A stretch of DNA of 64,000 nt from Croceivirga sp. (GCA_028284285.1 JANQSA010000061.1:1-64000), one strand, 5' to 3'. Numbered from the stretch's first letter, positions 26,419-36,472 are shown. Program-made: numbers and translations. The notes: a model not told the origin generated them from the sequence alone.

Positions 26419-27048
26419 TTATGTCTTTAAAAGATTACTGATTTTGCCGGCAACATACACCATTTGCCCGGGAATCACCGCTCTGTTTTGGAATAAAATT
26501 TCCATCTTGTTTTCACCATCGCTTTCCAATAGCCCTTCCTGTACAAAAACCTGCAAGGTCTTTCCAATATCAAGCGTAAGGGATTCCAATTCTTTTCTAT
26601 AAACCTTCCAACTGTCAGAACCATATCTGACATTGTAGTTGAATAGTTTTTTGTCTCCGGTTTGGCTCACATTAAAGCCATATTTTCTCAATCTGCTAAG
26701 CCCACTTAGGTTTTTGTTATTTGTTTTAATGCCTGCAGATTCCACCCTTATCTTATCGGCAATCCCATAGTGGATAAGACCTGTTCGCAACCAAATCATA
26801 GCAGATTGGCTGATGTCATCATTTGCATGGTCTATGAATACCAGGTTAAAATCGGATTTATGGGCATGTTCCGAAATTTTGGCGGCCAGTTTGTCCAATA
26901 GTAGCACCTTTTCTTGAGGAATCTGTTTAGAAACACCCTTTAATTCCAAAACTGATTTTTTGATACTGTTTTTGAGGTCCTGTGAATGAACAAATGAAAG
27001 TATGCCCCAAAAAGCCAGAGCCAGCGGAATTATTCGCGTTGTTTTCAT
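26419..27048 (-). CDS. Exported LMW-phosphatase/ArsC-like pseudoenzyme
   Basis: The 209 residues align in outline with the about 200-residue Bacteroidota LMW tyrosine-phosphatase/arsenate-reductase family: an opening helix pair, then NLVFIDHANDDIS, WLRTGLIHYGI, KIRVESAGIKTN and RLRKYGFNVS. Two features are abnormal. The CX5R loop (normally FICTHNSRRS) reads FIDHANDDIS at 71-80, so the nucleophilic Cys and the Arg are gone. And the protein carries a signal peptide (LAFWGILSFVHSQ), whereas the family is cytoplasmic. It may be a repurposed binding protein. It keeps the family's gene context, between ArsR and DUF6428. Confidence 0.7.
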   Translation of the reverse strand: MKTTRIIPLALAFWGILSFVHSQDLKNSIKKSVLELKGVSKQIPQEKVLLLDKLAAKISEHAHKSDFNLVFIDHANDDISQSAMIWLRTGLIHYGIADKIRVESAGIKTNNKNLSGLSRLRKYGFNVSQTGDKKLFNYNVRYGSDSWKVYRKELESLTLDIGKTLQVFVQEGLLESDGENKMEILFQNRAVIPGQMVYVAGKISNLLKT

Positions 27049-27111
27049 TTTTAGTGGTTTAAGATTAATATTATATTATCGCAATAAAACGATTAATTGG
27101 TTTAAATTTTT

Positions 27112-27444
27112 TTAGCAGCATTCTTCATCCTGGGGAAGATCCTGGTCAAGAAAATCTCCCATTACTTCCTTCATGGCCGTCCAATTTTCCTTATCAATGC
27201 AGTAGCACACACTTGTTCCCTCAACATTTCCTTTTATCAGGCCTAAATTCCGAAGCTCTTTTAAGTGTTGCGATATGGTAGGTTGTGCCAGGCCAATTTC
27301 ATCCACCAGGTTACCGCAGTAACAGCTATCCATTTTGAACAACTGTTGCAAAATAGCCACCCGGGCAGGATGCCCGAAAGCCTTGGCAAAAACCGCTACC
27401 TGGTTTTGGAGGTCGGTGAATATTTCTGTCTTTGCCAGTCCCAT
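27112..27444 (-). CDS. ArsR-family winged-helix repressor
   Basis: A 110-residue metal(loid)- or signal-responsive repressor with the ArsR winged helix (FGHPARVAILQQLFK, then LAQPTISQHLKELRNLGLIKG as recognition helix). Candidate sensing cysteines are CYCGNL near residue 38 in helix 3 and the C-terminal CC; the CYC site occupies the place of the ELCVCDL motif in ArsR. It heads the operon running to 24996 and probably represses it. It is divergent from the Crp/Fnr gene at 27560, with a 115-bp AT-rich spacer that should contain the operator. Confidence 0.92.
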   Translation of the reverse strand: MGLAKTEIFTDLQNQVAVFAKAFGHPARVAILQQLFKMDSCYCGNLVDEIGLAQPTISQHLKELRNLGLIKGNVEGTSVCYCIDKENWTAMKEVMGDFLDQDLPQDEECC

Positions 27445-27559
27445 ATTAATTATTTAATTGCAATATTACGATTAATATTTCATTCGGACAAGGACGGATT
27501 TTAAAAAGCCACTAAATAGTTCCATTTGGGCTAACTTCGTCTGTGAAAAACTAAAGAAA

Positions 27560-28153
27560 ATGGATTCCCCTTCTCAGGAAGATCATATACGCTCGTATCT
27601 AAGTCAATTGCATACTTTGACTTCGGCGGAGATCGCATTTTTTAAAACCGACCTGAAAGTTACTTCATATTCCAAGAAAGAGTTTTTTTTGAAAGAAGGA
27701 GAGGTCCAGAAGGCGATGGGGTTTATATCAGAAGGTTTAATTCGCAGGTATTATGTCAACCAAAAGGGCAATGAAATCACTACAGGCTTTAACAAAGAGA
27801 ATGAGTATATCACGGATTATCCTGCGTTCATAAGACAAAAGCCAACAAAATATTTTATGCAATGCCTAGAGCCTTCCACAGTGGTTAATCTGCCTTATAA
27901 AGTGATTCACGAGGCGTATGAAAAATTTGATAAAGGGCAGCTATATGGTAGATTAATGGCCGAACAGACCCTCACTACTTTGAACGATAGGATAGAGGGA
28001 TTTTTATTCCATACTGCCGAAGAACGATATCTTAAATTCGTTGAGGAAAATTCCGATTTGATCAACCGAATCAGTCTTACTCACTTGTCTTCCTTCCTTG
28101 GAATTGAACGGCAGTCCTTAAGCAGGATCAGAAAAAGAATTGCCGGCAAATGA
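27560..28153 (+). CDS. Crp/Fnr-family transcriptional regulator
   Basis: A 197-residue regulator with an N-terminal cyclic-nucleotide-binding jelly roll (KKEFFLKEGEVQKAMGFISEGLIRRYY) and a C-terminal helix-turn-helix (LTHLSSFLGIERQSLSRIRKR). There are no N-terminal iron-sulfur cysteines, and the phosphate-binding Arg motif of true Crp is not obvious, so the ligand is unknown. It is 76 bp upstream of the amidohydrolase on the same strand and could regulate it. Confidence 0.88.
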   Translation: MDSPSQEDHIRSYLSQLHTLTSAEIAFFKTDLKVTSYSKKEFFLKEGEVQKAMGFISEGLIRRYYVNQKGNEITTGFNKENEYITDYPAFIRQKPTKYFMQCLEPSTVVNLPYKVIHEAYEKFDKGQLYGRLMAEQTLTTLNDRIEGFLFHTAEERYLKFVEENSDLINRISLTHLSSFLGIERQSLSRIRKRIAGK

Positions 28154-28229
28154 ATTTTGTCGCAAATGTGTCAGATATACATTGGATAGGGACATCATCT
28201 TTGCATAGTATACTTAAAACAATCGGGAT

Positions 28230-29780
28230 ATGAACCGGAAGAAATTACTTAAGTTAATATTACTTCTGATTACCGTATTGATTATTGTTGCCTGGGTAGT
28301 ATCGGAACGCGAAATAACCAAGATATTCGGAGGGCTTACCAAAGAAGTTACCCATGAAAAATTTCTTTCTGTTGCCGAACCAATATTTCTTGAAAACATC
28401 AACGTTTTAGTTCAGGATGGGACTAAATTCAGGCCAAATCAATCGGTGCTCATCCAAGACGGTTTGATCACACGAATTGATTCTTTGGCGAAACCTACCA
28501 AAGACGCAAAATTGGTGAATGGGGAAGGTAAGTTTTTAATCCCGGGTCTGATAGACTCCCATGTCCATTTATTCAAAAGTCCTAATGATTTGCTATTGTA
28601 TTTGGCTAATGGGGTAACCGAAATACGTGAGATGGACGGGCGCAAAGAGCATTTGACCTGGCGCAGAGAGATCGATGAAGGGGTTAGAGTGGGACCGGAG
28701 ATGTACATTACTTCACCAAGGACAGGTAGTTATGGAAAACCGCAAGGGTGGTTCTTGAATTGGACTCAGGGCCTTCGATCTATCAATGATCAAGAGGACG
28801 CTCAGAAATTTATTGATGAGATGGCGGAAAAGGGCTATGATGCCATCAAAGTATACAGTGACTTAAATGTAGAGGCGTATAATGCAATTAGCAGACTAGC
28901 CCCTAATAAGGGATTAGATGTGGTAGGACATATCCCCTTTACTATAAGCGATAAAGCGTTTTTAGCCTCCAACCAGAAAGAAGTCGCACATTTAGAAGAG
29001 TTGATGAAGCGTACTTTATGGGATACGGACGGATATGCAGGTATCCGAAACCAGGAAGAGGCTGATCGGTTTTTGGGGCTTTTGGATACCCGAATGAAAG
29101 TGCTGGCACCGAAATTGGCAGAGAAGGATGTAGTGGTAACCACTACGCTATGGCTCATGGAAACATTTGTTGCTCAAAAGTTTGATTTGGATACGATACT
29201 TGGTAAAGTAGAGCTGGCTTACGAAAACCCCGGCATCAGTGAATGGAACGAAAATATTCCCGGTCTTGGTTGGCTTCCCAAAGTGAATCGGTATCAGAAC
29301 CGGGTGGACCCGGATAAAACCCCGGAGGAGTTGGAAGAACTACGTGCCTTTTGGAAGGCCTATGCGGAAGGTTGTAAAGTGGTTTTGAGAAACTTAAAGG
29401 CCAGTGGCGTTAAAATACTGGCCGGAACAGATGCCAATGTACCCGTTGCGGTACCGGGCTTTTCATTGCATGACGAACTAATAAGTCTGCAAGATGCCGG
29501 AATGACTCCAATCGAAGCGCTACGATCCGCCACCCGAATCCCCGGGGAATGGCTTGGGAACAATACAGGTAGTATCAAGGAGGGGGCAAAAGCGAATCTG
29601 GTAGTGCTGGATAAAAATCCACTTGAAGTCATTAGCAACACGAAAAGCATTCATGCGGTGATATCAAATGGCCGGTTTTACCATCGTGATCTATTGGATG
29701 CCATGTTAGACGCCGTTAAAAAAGCCAATGATCAGAGCCGGACGGTTCCCATTGATCAGTACACAGGAATAACGAACTAA
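28230..29780 (+). CDS. Membrane-anchored amidohydrolase (imidazolonepropionase-like)
   Basis: A 516-residue metal-dependent hydrolase. An N-terminal hydrophobic helix (LLKLILLLITVLIIVAWVV) anchors or exports it. The TIM-barrel metal ligands are visible: IPGLIDSHVHLF near 110, VVGHIPF near 233, AHLEELM near 253 and LAGTDANVP near 395; the closing GSIKEGAKANLVVLDKNPL strand is typical of the composite beta-domain. Substrates in this group range from imidazolones to dipeptides and cannot be told apart here. A good terminator follows. Confidence 0.88.
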   Translation: MNRKKLLKLILLLITVLIIVAWVVSEREITKIFGGLTKEVTHEKFLSVAEPIFLENINVLVQDGTKFRPNQSVLIQDGLITRIDSLAKPTKDAKLVNGEGKFLIPGLIDSHVHLFKSPNDLLLYLANGVTEIREMDGRKEHLTWRREIDEGVRVGPEMYITSPRTGSYGKPQGWFLNWTQGLRSINDQEDAQKFIDEMAEKGYDAIKVYSDLNVEAYNAISRLAPNKGLDVVGHIPFTISDKAFLASNQKEVAHLEELMKRTLWDTDGYAGIRNQEEADRFLGLLDTRMKVLAPKLAEKDVVVTTTLWLMETFVAQKFDLDTILGKVELAYENPGISEWNENIPGLGWLPKVNRYQNRVDPDKTPEELEELRAFWKAYAEGCKVVLRNLKASGVKILAGTDANVPVAVPGFSLHDELISLQDAGMTPIEALRSATRIPGEWLGNNTGSIKEGAKANLVVLDKNPLEVISNTKSIHAVISNGRFYHRDLLDAMLDAVKKANDQSRTVPIDQYTGITN

Positions 29781-29811
29781 GAAGAGGCTATAGGTTACCG
29801 ACAGAAATTCA

Positions 29812-29842
29812 AAACTCCGGAAATTCTACCGGGGTTTCTTTT
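29812..29842 (+). terminator. Intrinsic terminator after the amidohydrolase gene
   Basis: Nine-base stem AAACTCCGG/CCGGGGTTT (one G-T pair), eight-base loop, then CTTTT. The remaining 240 bp to the next gene at 30083 holds no feature I can support; it presumably contains the permease promoter. Confidence 0.8.
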
Positions 29843-30082
29843 GCAGAGGAAGCGGGTCTTTTTCAAATGAAACCAACTGTCCATTTTCTGGACAGAATCC
29901 GTCAATTTTTTTTACATTATACACGTTTGTCAAGAGTAGAATAAAGCCTAACAAAATGATTATTAAAAGATTATAAGTATGGCACGATTTCGGTGCAATT
30001 TTTTGTACCATCACTTTTTCAGTAAGAGTTAAGCTTGTCGGGTAGTGGGCCTCTACCCTAGAGCATTCCAAAAACAAACGCC

Positions 30083-32488
30083 ATGTTGCGGCACTACTTC
30101 CTATTGTCCTTCAGGAACATCAAAAGACATAAAATAACGTTGATGATAAACATTATCGGGATGTCCTCCGGATTGGCCTGTGCATTATTGATAACATTAT
30201 GGGTCCGGGACGAACTCAGTGTTGATCAATTCTATGAAAACAAAGCCCAACTTTATCAAATACTGTACAATATCCCGACCGGAAATGGCATAAGTACAGA
30301 TGTACATACTCCGGGGGGATTGGCAAATGCCTTAAAAGATGAAATTCCGGAGGTAGTTCGTTCCACAGCGGTCATCCCTCCCACATGGTTTGATAGTGGT
30401 AAAGGCATTATCTCCTCGAAAAAAGCCAACATAAAAGCGAATGGACAATTTGTAGACGAAAATTATTTTGATGTTTTTCCGTGGAAAATCTTAGAAGGTA
30501 GCCAACCTTATACTATGAGGGACAAATCCGGCATACTTATTTCGGACGAACTGGCCAATAAATTGTTCCAGGGAACTGAAAACAGTTTGGGAAAAACTGT
30601 AAGTTGGGCACACGAGGAGTTTAGTGGAAAATATGTGGTTTCAGGTGTTTTTGAGAAACCGCCCTTACAATCCAGTATCCAATTCGATATTTTATTCGAC
30701 TATCGATTGTTCACAGAAGCGTATGCCAGGAATTTATCGAATTGGGGCAATAGCAATCCCAGCACTTTTGTGCTGTTAAGAGAAGATACAGACCCTAAAG
30801 CGTTTAGAGATAAGATAAAGAACGTGGTTATTGATAAGTACAAAAGCATAACCGGGACCGAGCATCCTGAATATATTGGCACCCTATCGGCACAAAGGGT
30901 CTCAGATAGTTACTTATATGGCAATTTCGAGAACGGCGTACAATCAGGCGGCCGAATAACATATGTAAGATTGTTCATCTTAATTGCCATCTTTATTTTA
31001 ATACTAGCCGCCGTCAATTTTATGAACCTCTCAACGGCAATGGCTTCAAAAAGGTGGAAGGAAATCGGTATAAAAAAAGCTATCGGTGCGAAGCGAAAAA
31101 GTCTCATATTGCAATTTTTCAACGAATCGCTCTTAATCACTATCATTTCGCTCATTTTGGCCATAGTTCTGGTTGTATTGGTGCTTCCGGAATTCAATAG
31201 TATAACCAGCAAACAACTTCATTTGGAAGTAACTCCTGAACTCATTTTGTACATATTGGGGATAACAGTGGCTACAGGCTTACTCTCCGGGAGTTACCCT
31301 GCGTTCTATCTATCGAATTTTCAAGCGATAAAAGTTCTTAAAGGAACTCCGATATCCTCAAAGAAAACCGTTTTTATAAGAAAAGGACTGGTAATCTTTC
31401 AGTTTGTCATATCTATTTTACTAATAATGGCGGTCTTAGTAATATCCGAACAGATCGCGTACATCCACCATAAAAATTTAGGATACTCTAAAGACAATAT
31501 CATCACCTTTAAAAAAGAAGGAAAGTTAAACACGTCAATGTCATCTTTTATAGAAGAGTTAAAAGCTATTCCCGGAGTTGTCAACGTATCGGGTTTTGCG
31601 CACGATCTTGTAGGGGAACATGGGTCTACAGGTGGTTTATGGTGGAAAGGGAAAAATCCGGAAACGCGTATCGATTTCGTTAACCTGGAAGGAGGTTACG
31701 ATCTTATAGAGATGCTGGAAATCAAATTACTACAGGGTAGAACATTTTCAACAGCATATGGATCTGATAAGGAGGACGAGAACATCATCTTTAACAGGGC
31801 GGCCATCGAAACTATGGGGCTTGAAGATCCTATTGGTAAAACTGTTCGGCTTTGGGGAAAAGAGAGGCGTATTGTTGGCGTAGTAGAAAACTTTCATTTT
31901 GAATCGCTTTACGAGAAAGTACAGCCCTGTTTTCTGAGATATTATGGAGAAGGACAGAATATTTTGGTGAAAGTCAGCGCTGGGGAAGAAAAGAATACCA
32001 TTAACAGGATAAAGGAGACTTACGAGGTTTTTACGGATGGTCTAACATTTGATTTCGAATTTTTGGACGATGCTTATCAGAGACTTTATGTAGCTGAGAA
32101 ACGGATAGCCACTTTGTCAAATTATTTTGCTGTTCTGGCAATTATTATTTCTTGTTTGGGCTTGTTTGGGTTGGCCACTTTTACTGCAGAGCGAAGAAAG
32201 AAAGAAGTCAGTATTCGAAAGGTATTGGGACAGAGTGTAGTAGAAGTAACCGTGATGCTTTCTGGCGAGTTCGCAAAATTGGTTGTAACAGCTGCCGTGA
32301 TAGCATTGCCTACAGCCTATCTTTTGGCCAACAATTGGCTATCGGGTTTTGCCTATCGTGTCCCGTTACGGGTTGGGTATTTTTTGTTTGCCGGGTTTGC
32401 TGCCTTGGGCATTGCGCTATTGACCGTAGGTGGACAAGCGCTTCGGGCAGCGAATAGGAATCCGGTGGAAGCCTTGAAACAGGAATAG
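30083..32488 (+). CDS. MacB/FtsX-type ABC transporter permease
   Basis: An 801-residue permease built of two repeats of transmembrane helix, periplasmic MacB_PCD domain and FtsX core. The start MLRHYFLLSFRNIKRHK is typical of the Bacteroidota family. The first FtsX core has LSTAMASKRWKEIGIKKAIGA and the second LATFTAERRKKEVSIRKVLGQ; the chain ends NRNPVEALKQE. The ATPase is not encoded nearby. Such permeases act in lipoprotein or toxic-compound export or as mechanotransmission proteins, and the cargo is unknown. Confidence 0.92.
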   Translation: MLRHYFLLSFRNIKRHKITLMINIIGMSSGLACALLITLWVRDELSVDQFYENKAQLYQILYNIPTGNGISTDVHTPGGLANALKDEIPEVVRSTAVIPPTWFDSGKGIISSKKANIKANGQFVDENYFDVFPWKILEGSQPYTMRDKSGILISDELANKLFQGTENSLGKTVSWAHEEFSGKYVVSGVFEKPPLQSSIQFDILFDYRLFTEAYARNLSNWGNSNPSTFVLLREDTDPKAFRDKIKNVVIDKYKSITGTEHPEYIGTLSAQRVSDSYLYGNFENGVQSGGRITYVRLFILIAIFILILAAVNFMNLSTAMASKRWKEIGIKKAIGAKRKSLILQFFNESLLITIISLILAIVLVVLVLPEFNSITSKQLHLEVTPELILYILGITVATGLLSGSYPAFYLSNFQAIKVLKGTPISSKKTVFIRKGLVIFQFVISILLIMAVLVISEQIAYIHHKNLGYSKDNIITFKKEGKLNTSMSSFIEELKAIPGVVNVSGFAHDLVGEHGSTGGLWWKGKNPETRIDFVNLEGGYDLIEMLEIKLLQGRTFSTAYGSDKEDENIIFNRAAIETMGLEDPIGKTVRLWGKERRIVGVVENFHFESLYEKVQPCFLRYYGEGQNILVKVSAGEEKNTINRIKETYEVFTDGLTFDFEFLDDAYQRLYVAEKRIATLSNYFAVLAIIISCLGLFGLATFTAERRKKEVSIRKVLGQSVVEVTVMLSGEFAKLVVTAAVIALPTAYLLANNWLSGFAYRVPLRVGYFLFAGFAALGIALLTVGGQALRAANRNPVEALKQE

Positions 32489-32540
32489 CTATCTATTCAA
32501 TGGCTTCATAAAACGGCGAATTAACGGGGCAAATGAAGGA

Positions 32541-32975
32541 TTGAGAAGGAATTCCCAAGAAATGTCGGTGGCTGTTGCAATTTCATCCATGGCAGAATTC
32601 AGGGCTCAAATGCAAGCGGTATCATCAGGAGCAGCAATACCTGTCGTAGTGGATAGCGTCACTGAAACATATTCCGAAGGTTCTAAAAACACAAATGTTG
32701 AAACTTTGAACCTTACAATTTCCACTGAAGCCCTTTTACCAGACTTAACGTCAAGTGGTCAAGAATTTTTGGAAGCTATATGGCATGAAAGAAGGGTGAA
32801 ATTGGCCATGGAACAACATCGCCTTTTTGATATCAGGAGACAAGGTCGTGTTGGTGATCTTCTTCGTGCCCAAAGAAAAGATTTTGTGGATGGAAAACAT
32901 GAACTTTTTCCCATTCCAAGGATTGAGCTTAACCGTAATTCTTTGCTTGAACAAAATCCGGGTTATAACCAGTAG
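32541..32975 (+). pseudogene. C-terminal relic of a SusD/RagB-family lipoprotein
   Basis: A 144-codon frame whose last 75 residues are a clear SusD/RagB C-terminus (FLEAIWHERRVKLAMEQHRL, FDIRRQGR, ELFPIPRIELNRNSLLEQNPGY). Full SusD proteins have about 450-600 residues and a lipoprotein signal; here the N-terminal 80% and the signal are missing and the first 65 residues match nothing I know. No SusC partner is present. It lies directly upstream of a VCBS/ASPIC lipoprotein, the normal third member of such loci. I read it as the remains of a nutrient-uptake locus. It starts with a TTG and may no longer be translated. Confidence 0.8.
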
Positions 32976-33044
32976 AAGAGTTAGATGAAATTACGCATGG
33001 CGCAAATAGATTAACAAATAAGAAGAAATACCGATCAAAAAGAT

Positions 33045-33067
33045 AAGACCTCCATAAGTGAGGTTTT
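33045..33067 (+). terminator. Hairpin terminator after the SusD relic
   Basis: Stem AAGACCTC/GAGGTTTT (one G-T pair) with a seven-base loop and T-rich flank, 70 bp after the relic and 46 bp before the VCBS gene. Confidence 0.55.
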
Positions 33068-33112
33068 GTCTATATTAGGGTGTAAAATCTTGATTAGTTG
33101 AAATTGTTTACC

Positions 33113-36100
33113 ATGGGATATGATTTAAAACAGGAAATATCGAAGATTGGCAGCTGCATTTTAGCAACCCTTTCATTGACCATATCAGGTTGTTCTGACA
33201 ATGCCGGTTCGTATAGGGAAGGGAAAACCGGAATGCGGTTATTGTCTGGGAAAACTACGGGTATAACTTTCAACAATAAGATCATGGAAACCCCCCAAAA
33301 AAACCACTTATACTACAGCCAAATCTACAACGGGGCCGGTGTGGCAATAGGGGATATCAATAATGATGGATTGGCTGATGTGTTTTTTTGCGGCAATATG
33401 GTCAATGATAGGCTCTATCTTAATAAAGGTGATTTCAAATTTGAGGACATAAGCCAAACATCTGGAATAGGGAAGAAAAAAGGATGGTCTTGGGGGGTTG
33501 CTATGGCAGATGTTAACGCAGACGGTTATCTTGATATTTATGTAAGCAGAAATGGCGATTCCATGGATCCAAATGAAAGAGTCAATCTGTTATACATTAA
33601 CAATCAGGATCTCACATTTACCGAATCTGCCCAAAAATACGGGCTGGCAGACAAAGGGTTTTCTACCCAGGCCGTTTTTTTTGATATGGATAATGACGGG
33701 GATATTGACATGTATCAAGTCAATCAACCGCCCGATCCCAGACTGTTCATGCGATATAAAATTCCCCGGGAAAGAGCAGTATACCACAGGGATAAACTGT
33801 ACAAAAACGAAGGTGGAGTCTATCATGATGTTTCCGCAGCATCTGCGATCTCCAGATCATTGGCCCATGGCCTTGGGGTTAGTGCCAGTGATTTTAACAA
33901 TGATGGATGGATGGATCTGTACGTGAGCAATGATTATGACGAACCCGATTTTCTATATTACAACAATGGAAACGGAACTTTCAAGAACGTAATCGATCAG
34001 AAATTGAAACACATCTCCCGATTTAGCATGGGCGTGGATGCAGGTGACGTGAATAATGACGGTTATACCGATATTATAACCTTGGACATGGCGGCTGAAG
34101 ACCATTATCGTTCCAAGACCAATATGGGCTCCATGAACACAGAGGAGTTTTATCAACTGGTGAATTGGGGGAAACACCACCAGTATATGTTCAATACCTT
34201 ACAAATAAATTCAGGCCTGGGCACTTTCTATGATGTAGGCCATCTTGCAGGAATGGCTAAGACCGATTGGAGTTGGGCGGGTTTACTTGTAGACCTGGAC
34301 AACAATGGCCGCAGGGATATGGTGGTGACCAATGGTATAAAAAGAGACATTCGCAACAATGATTTTCTGATCCAGGTAAATAAGAAAATTCAAAAAGGAC
34401 CTATTGACTTTTTAGCGTTTAGCAAGCAAGCTCCTTCAGTAGCGTTACCTAACTATATTTTTAAGAATGAGGGGGATTTTGAGTTTAAAAAAGTTTCGAA
34501 AGATTGGGGATTCGATACCCCCGGGTTTTCTACGGGAATTGCTTATGGAGATTTGGACAATGATGGTGATCTGGACGTAATAACAAACAATATAGACGCC
34601 CCGGCATTTGTGTACGAAAATAGAACGGGGGGTAATTTTCTGAAGATCAAGTTGGAAGGCCCTGAAAAAAACCCCTTTGGTTATGGGGCACGTGCCATAA
34701 TCACTTACAAAGACGGAAAGCAAATAGCTGAAAACTTGGTGACACGGGGCTATCTTTCCTCTATTGAACCCGGACTTTTTTTCGGGTTAGGAAAAGAAAA
34801 CACTATAGATCGCCTGGAGGTTTTATGGCCTGGCGGAAAGCGCAATGTATTCAAAAATTTGGGCGCTAATACAACCGTAGTTGCAAAATATGAGGATGCC
34901 CAAAAGATTGAACCAAAAGATAAAATAGCACGGGGATTGCTCTCCGAAGTTAGTGCATCAACGATAGGCATCACTTTTAAGCACAAAGAAAATGAGTACA
35001 ATGATTTTTTAGTGGAAACGCTTTTACCACATAAATTATCGGAAAACGGTCCCTTCTCAGCTGTTGCCGATGTAAATGGTGATGGATTGGAAGATTTTTT
35101 TATTGGCGGGGCCAGCGGTCAATCAGGGGTGTTGTACCTGCAAGAACAAGACGGGTCGTTTACAAAAAATGCCTCCCAACCATGGGAGAAAGATAAACAT
35201 TCAGAAGATTTGGGATGTGTTTTTCTCGATGTGGACGGAGACAATGATAAAGATCTTTTTGTGGCAAGTGGTGGCAATGCGTTTGTTAAAGGATCCAAAC
35301 TGCTTGAAGATAGGATCTACCTAAATGACGGCAAAGGTGATTTTATAAAAGACCATACTGTTTTACCTTCCATCTACGAGAGTTCACAATGTGTGATATC
35401 TGCTGATATTGACAATGACGGAGACCTCGATTTGTTTGTAGGAGGGCGGATGCTATCTGGCAAGTACCCTTATCCGGCAAGCAGCTATTTTCTAATCAAT
35501 ACAAATGGAAAATACATCGACAAAACATCGGATATCGCGTCTGCACTATCAAATATTGGATTGGTAACCGATGCCGTATTTACTGATATTGATGGTGATA
35601 GGGACAAGGATTTGATCATTGTGGGCGAATGGATGGATATAATATTGATGATCAACGAGAATGGAAAATACACCAATGCTTTCAAAAAGTGGGGGCTTGA
35701 AAATACTAAAGGGTTGTGGTGGTCCATCACTGCGGGCGATTTAGACAATGATGGGGATGAAGATTACGTAATTGGCAATCTGGGTAAAAACAATAAGTTC
35801 AAGCCCAGTAAAGAGAGCCCGTTTAAAATATATGCGAATGATTTTGATGATAATGGTACCAATGACATTGTTTTGGCCAAATCGTACAAAGAGGCTTACG
35901 TACCATTGAGGGGAAGGGAGTGCATGAGTCTGCAGATGCCCTATGTCGGAGAAAAATATAAAGACTACCATAGTTACGCCTCTTCAGAATTGCTCGATAT
36001 ATTGCCCGAAGAAAAAATTGAAAACGCAGTTCTGCACGAAATCAGTAGCTTGGAAAGCATCCTTTTAATCAATGATGACGGCAAGTTCACTATTAAAAAA

Positions 36101-36409
36101 CTACCCATAGAAGCCCAGGTTTTTCCAATCAAATCATCTGTTATCAAGGATTTCAACGGAGATGGTCATGTTGACATACTCATGGCAGGGAACCACTACG
36201 GGGTAGAAGTAGAAACGGTTCGTTACGATTCAGGAGTGGGTTGCCTGTTTCTTGGGGACGGTTCAGGAAATTTTAGGGCCATACCACCTACTGAGTCCGG
36301 ATGGCACGTACCCTTTGACAGCAGGGATATCCAAGTCCTCAAAAGGAGTGAAGATGAACTTATTTTGGTTACCAACAACAATACAGGGCCTTCCTTCTTT
36401 AAATCGTGA
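33113..36409 (+). CDS. VCBS/FG-GAP repeat lipoprotein with ASPIC/UnbV domain (CRTAC1-like)
   Basis: A secreted lipoprotein of 1,098 residues from the ATG at 33113, with lipobox TISGC about 28 residues in. Many FG-GAP/VCBS calcium-binding blades follow (for example VAIGDINNDGLADVFF, FFDMDNDGDIDMYQV, ASDFNNDGWMDLYVSNDYD), forming one or two beta-propellers. A central ASPIC/UnbV segment lies at about 505-595 (GYGARAIITYKDGK, FFGLGKENTIDRLEVLWPGG). In Bacteroidota such proteins accompany SusC/SusD pairs and are thought to bind extracellular polymers. Here only a SusD fragment remains upstream, so its partner is lost or elsewhere. Confidence 0.92.
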   Translation: MGYDLKQEISKIGSCILATLSLTISGCSDNAGSYREGKTGMRLLSGKTTGITFNNKIMETPQKNHLYYSQIYNGAGVAIGDINNDGLADVFFCGNMVNDRLYLNKGDFKFEDISQTSGIGKKKGWSWGVAMADVNADGYLDIYVSRNGDSMDPNERVNLLYINNQDLTFTESAQKYGLADKGFSTQAVFFDMDNDGDIDMYQVNQPPDPRLFMRYKIPRERAVYHRDKLYKNEGGVYHDVSAASAISRSLAHGLGVSASDFNNDGWMDLYVSNDYDEPDFLYYNNGNGTFKNVIDQKLKHISRFSMGVDAGDVNNDGYTDIITLDMAAEDHYRSKTNMGSMNTEEFYQLVNWGKHHQYMFNTLQINSGLGTFYDVGHLAGMAKTDWSWAGLLVDLDNNGRRDMVVTNGIKRDIRNNDFLIQVNKKIQKGPIDFLAFSKQAPSVALPNYIFKNEGDFEFKKVSKDWGFDTPGFSTGIAYGDLDNDGDLDVITNNIDAPAFVYENRTGGNFLKIKLEGPEKNPFGYGARAIITYKDGKQIAENLVTRGYLSSIEPGLFFGLGKENTIDRLEVLWPGGKRNVFKNLGANTTVVAKYEDAQKIEPKDKIARGLLSEVSASTIGITFKHKENEYNDFLVETLLPHKLSENGPFSAVADVNGDGLEDFFIGGASGQSGVLYLQEQDGSFTKNASQPWEKDKHSEDLGCVFLDVDGDNDKDLFVASGGNAFVKGSKLLEDRIYLNDGKGDFIKDHTVLPSIYESSQCVISADIDNDGDLDLFVGGRMLSGKYPYPASSYFLINTNGKYIDKTSDIASALSNIGLVTDAVFTDIDGDRDKDLIIVGEWMDIILMINENGKYTNAFKKWGLENTKGLWWSITAGDLDNDGDEDYVIGNLGKNNKFKPSKESPFKIYANDFDDNGTNDIVLAKSYKEAYVPLRGRECMSLQMPYVGEKYKDYHSYASSELLDILPEEKIENAVLHEISSLESILLINDDGKFTIKKLPIEAQVFPIKSSVIKDFNGDGHVDILMAGNHYGVEVETVRYDSGVGCLFLGDGSGNFRAIPPTESGWHVPFDSRDIQVLKRSEDELILVTNNNTGPSFFKS

Positions 36410-36472
36410 GTTCAGATTTCGGATCATGCTGTCACAGGGTAACCATCGATTTAGAAACTATAAAATACAATC

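Noticed and set aside
24996-27444. Functional arsenic-resistance operon
   Set aside because: ArsR and DUF6428 are present, but the ArsC-like protein lacks its catalytic Cys and Arg, and no ArsB or Acr3 pump is encoded in the window.
29826-30077. 83-codon minus-strand frame with a hydrophobic helix
   Set aside because: It overlaps the terminator of the amidohydrolase gene, has no recognisable domain and covers the expected promoter of the permease; probably chance.
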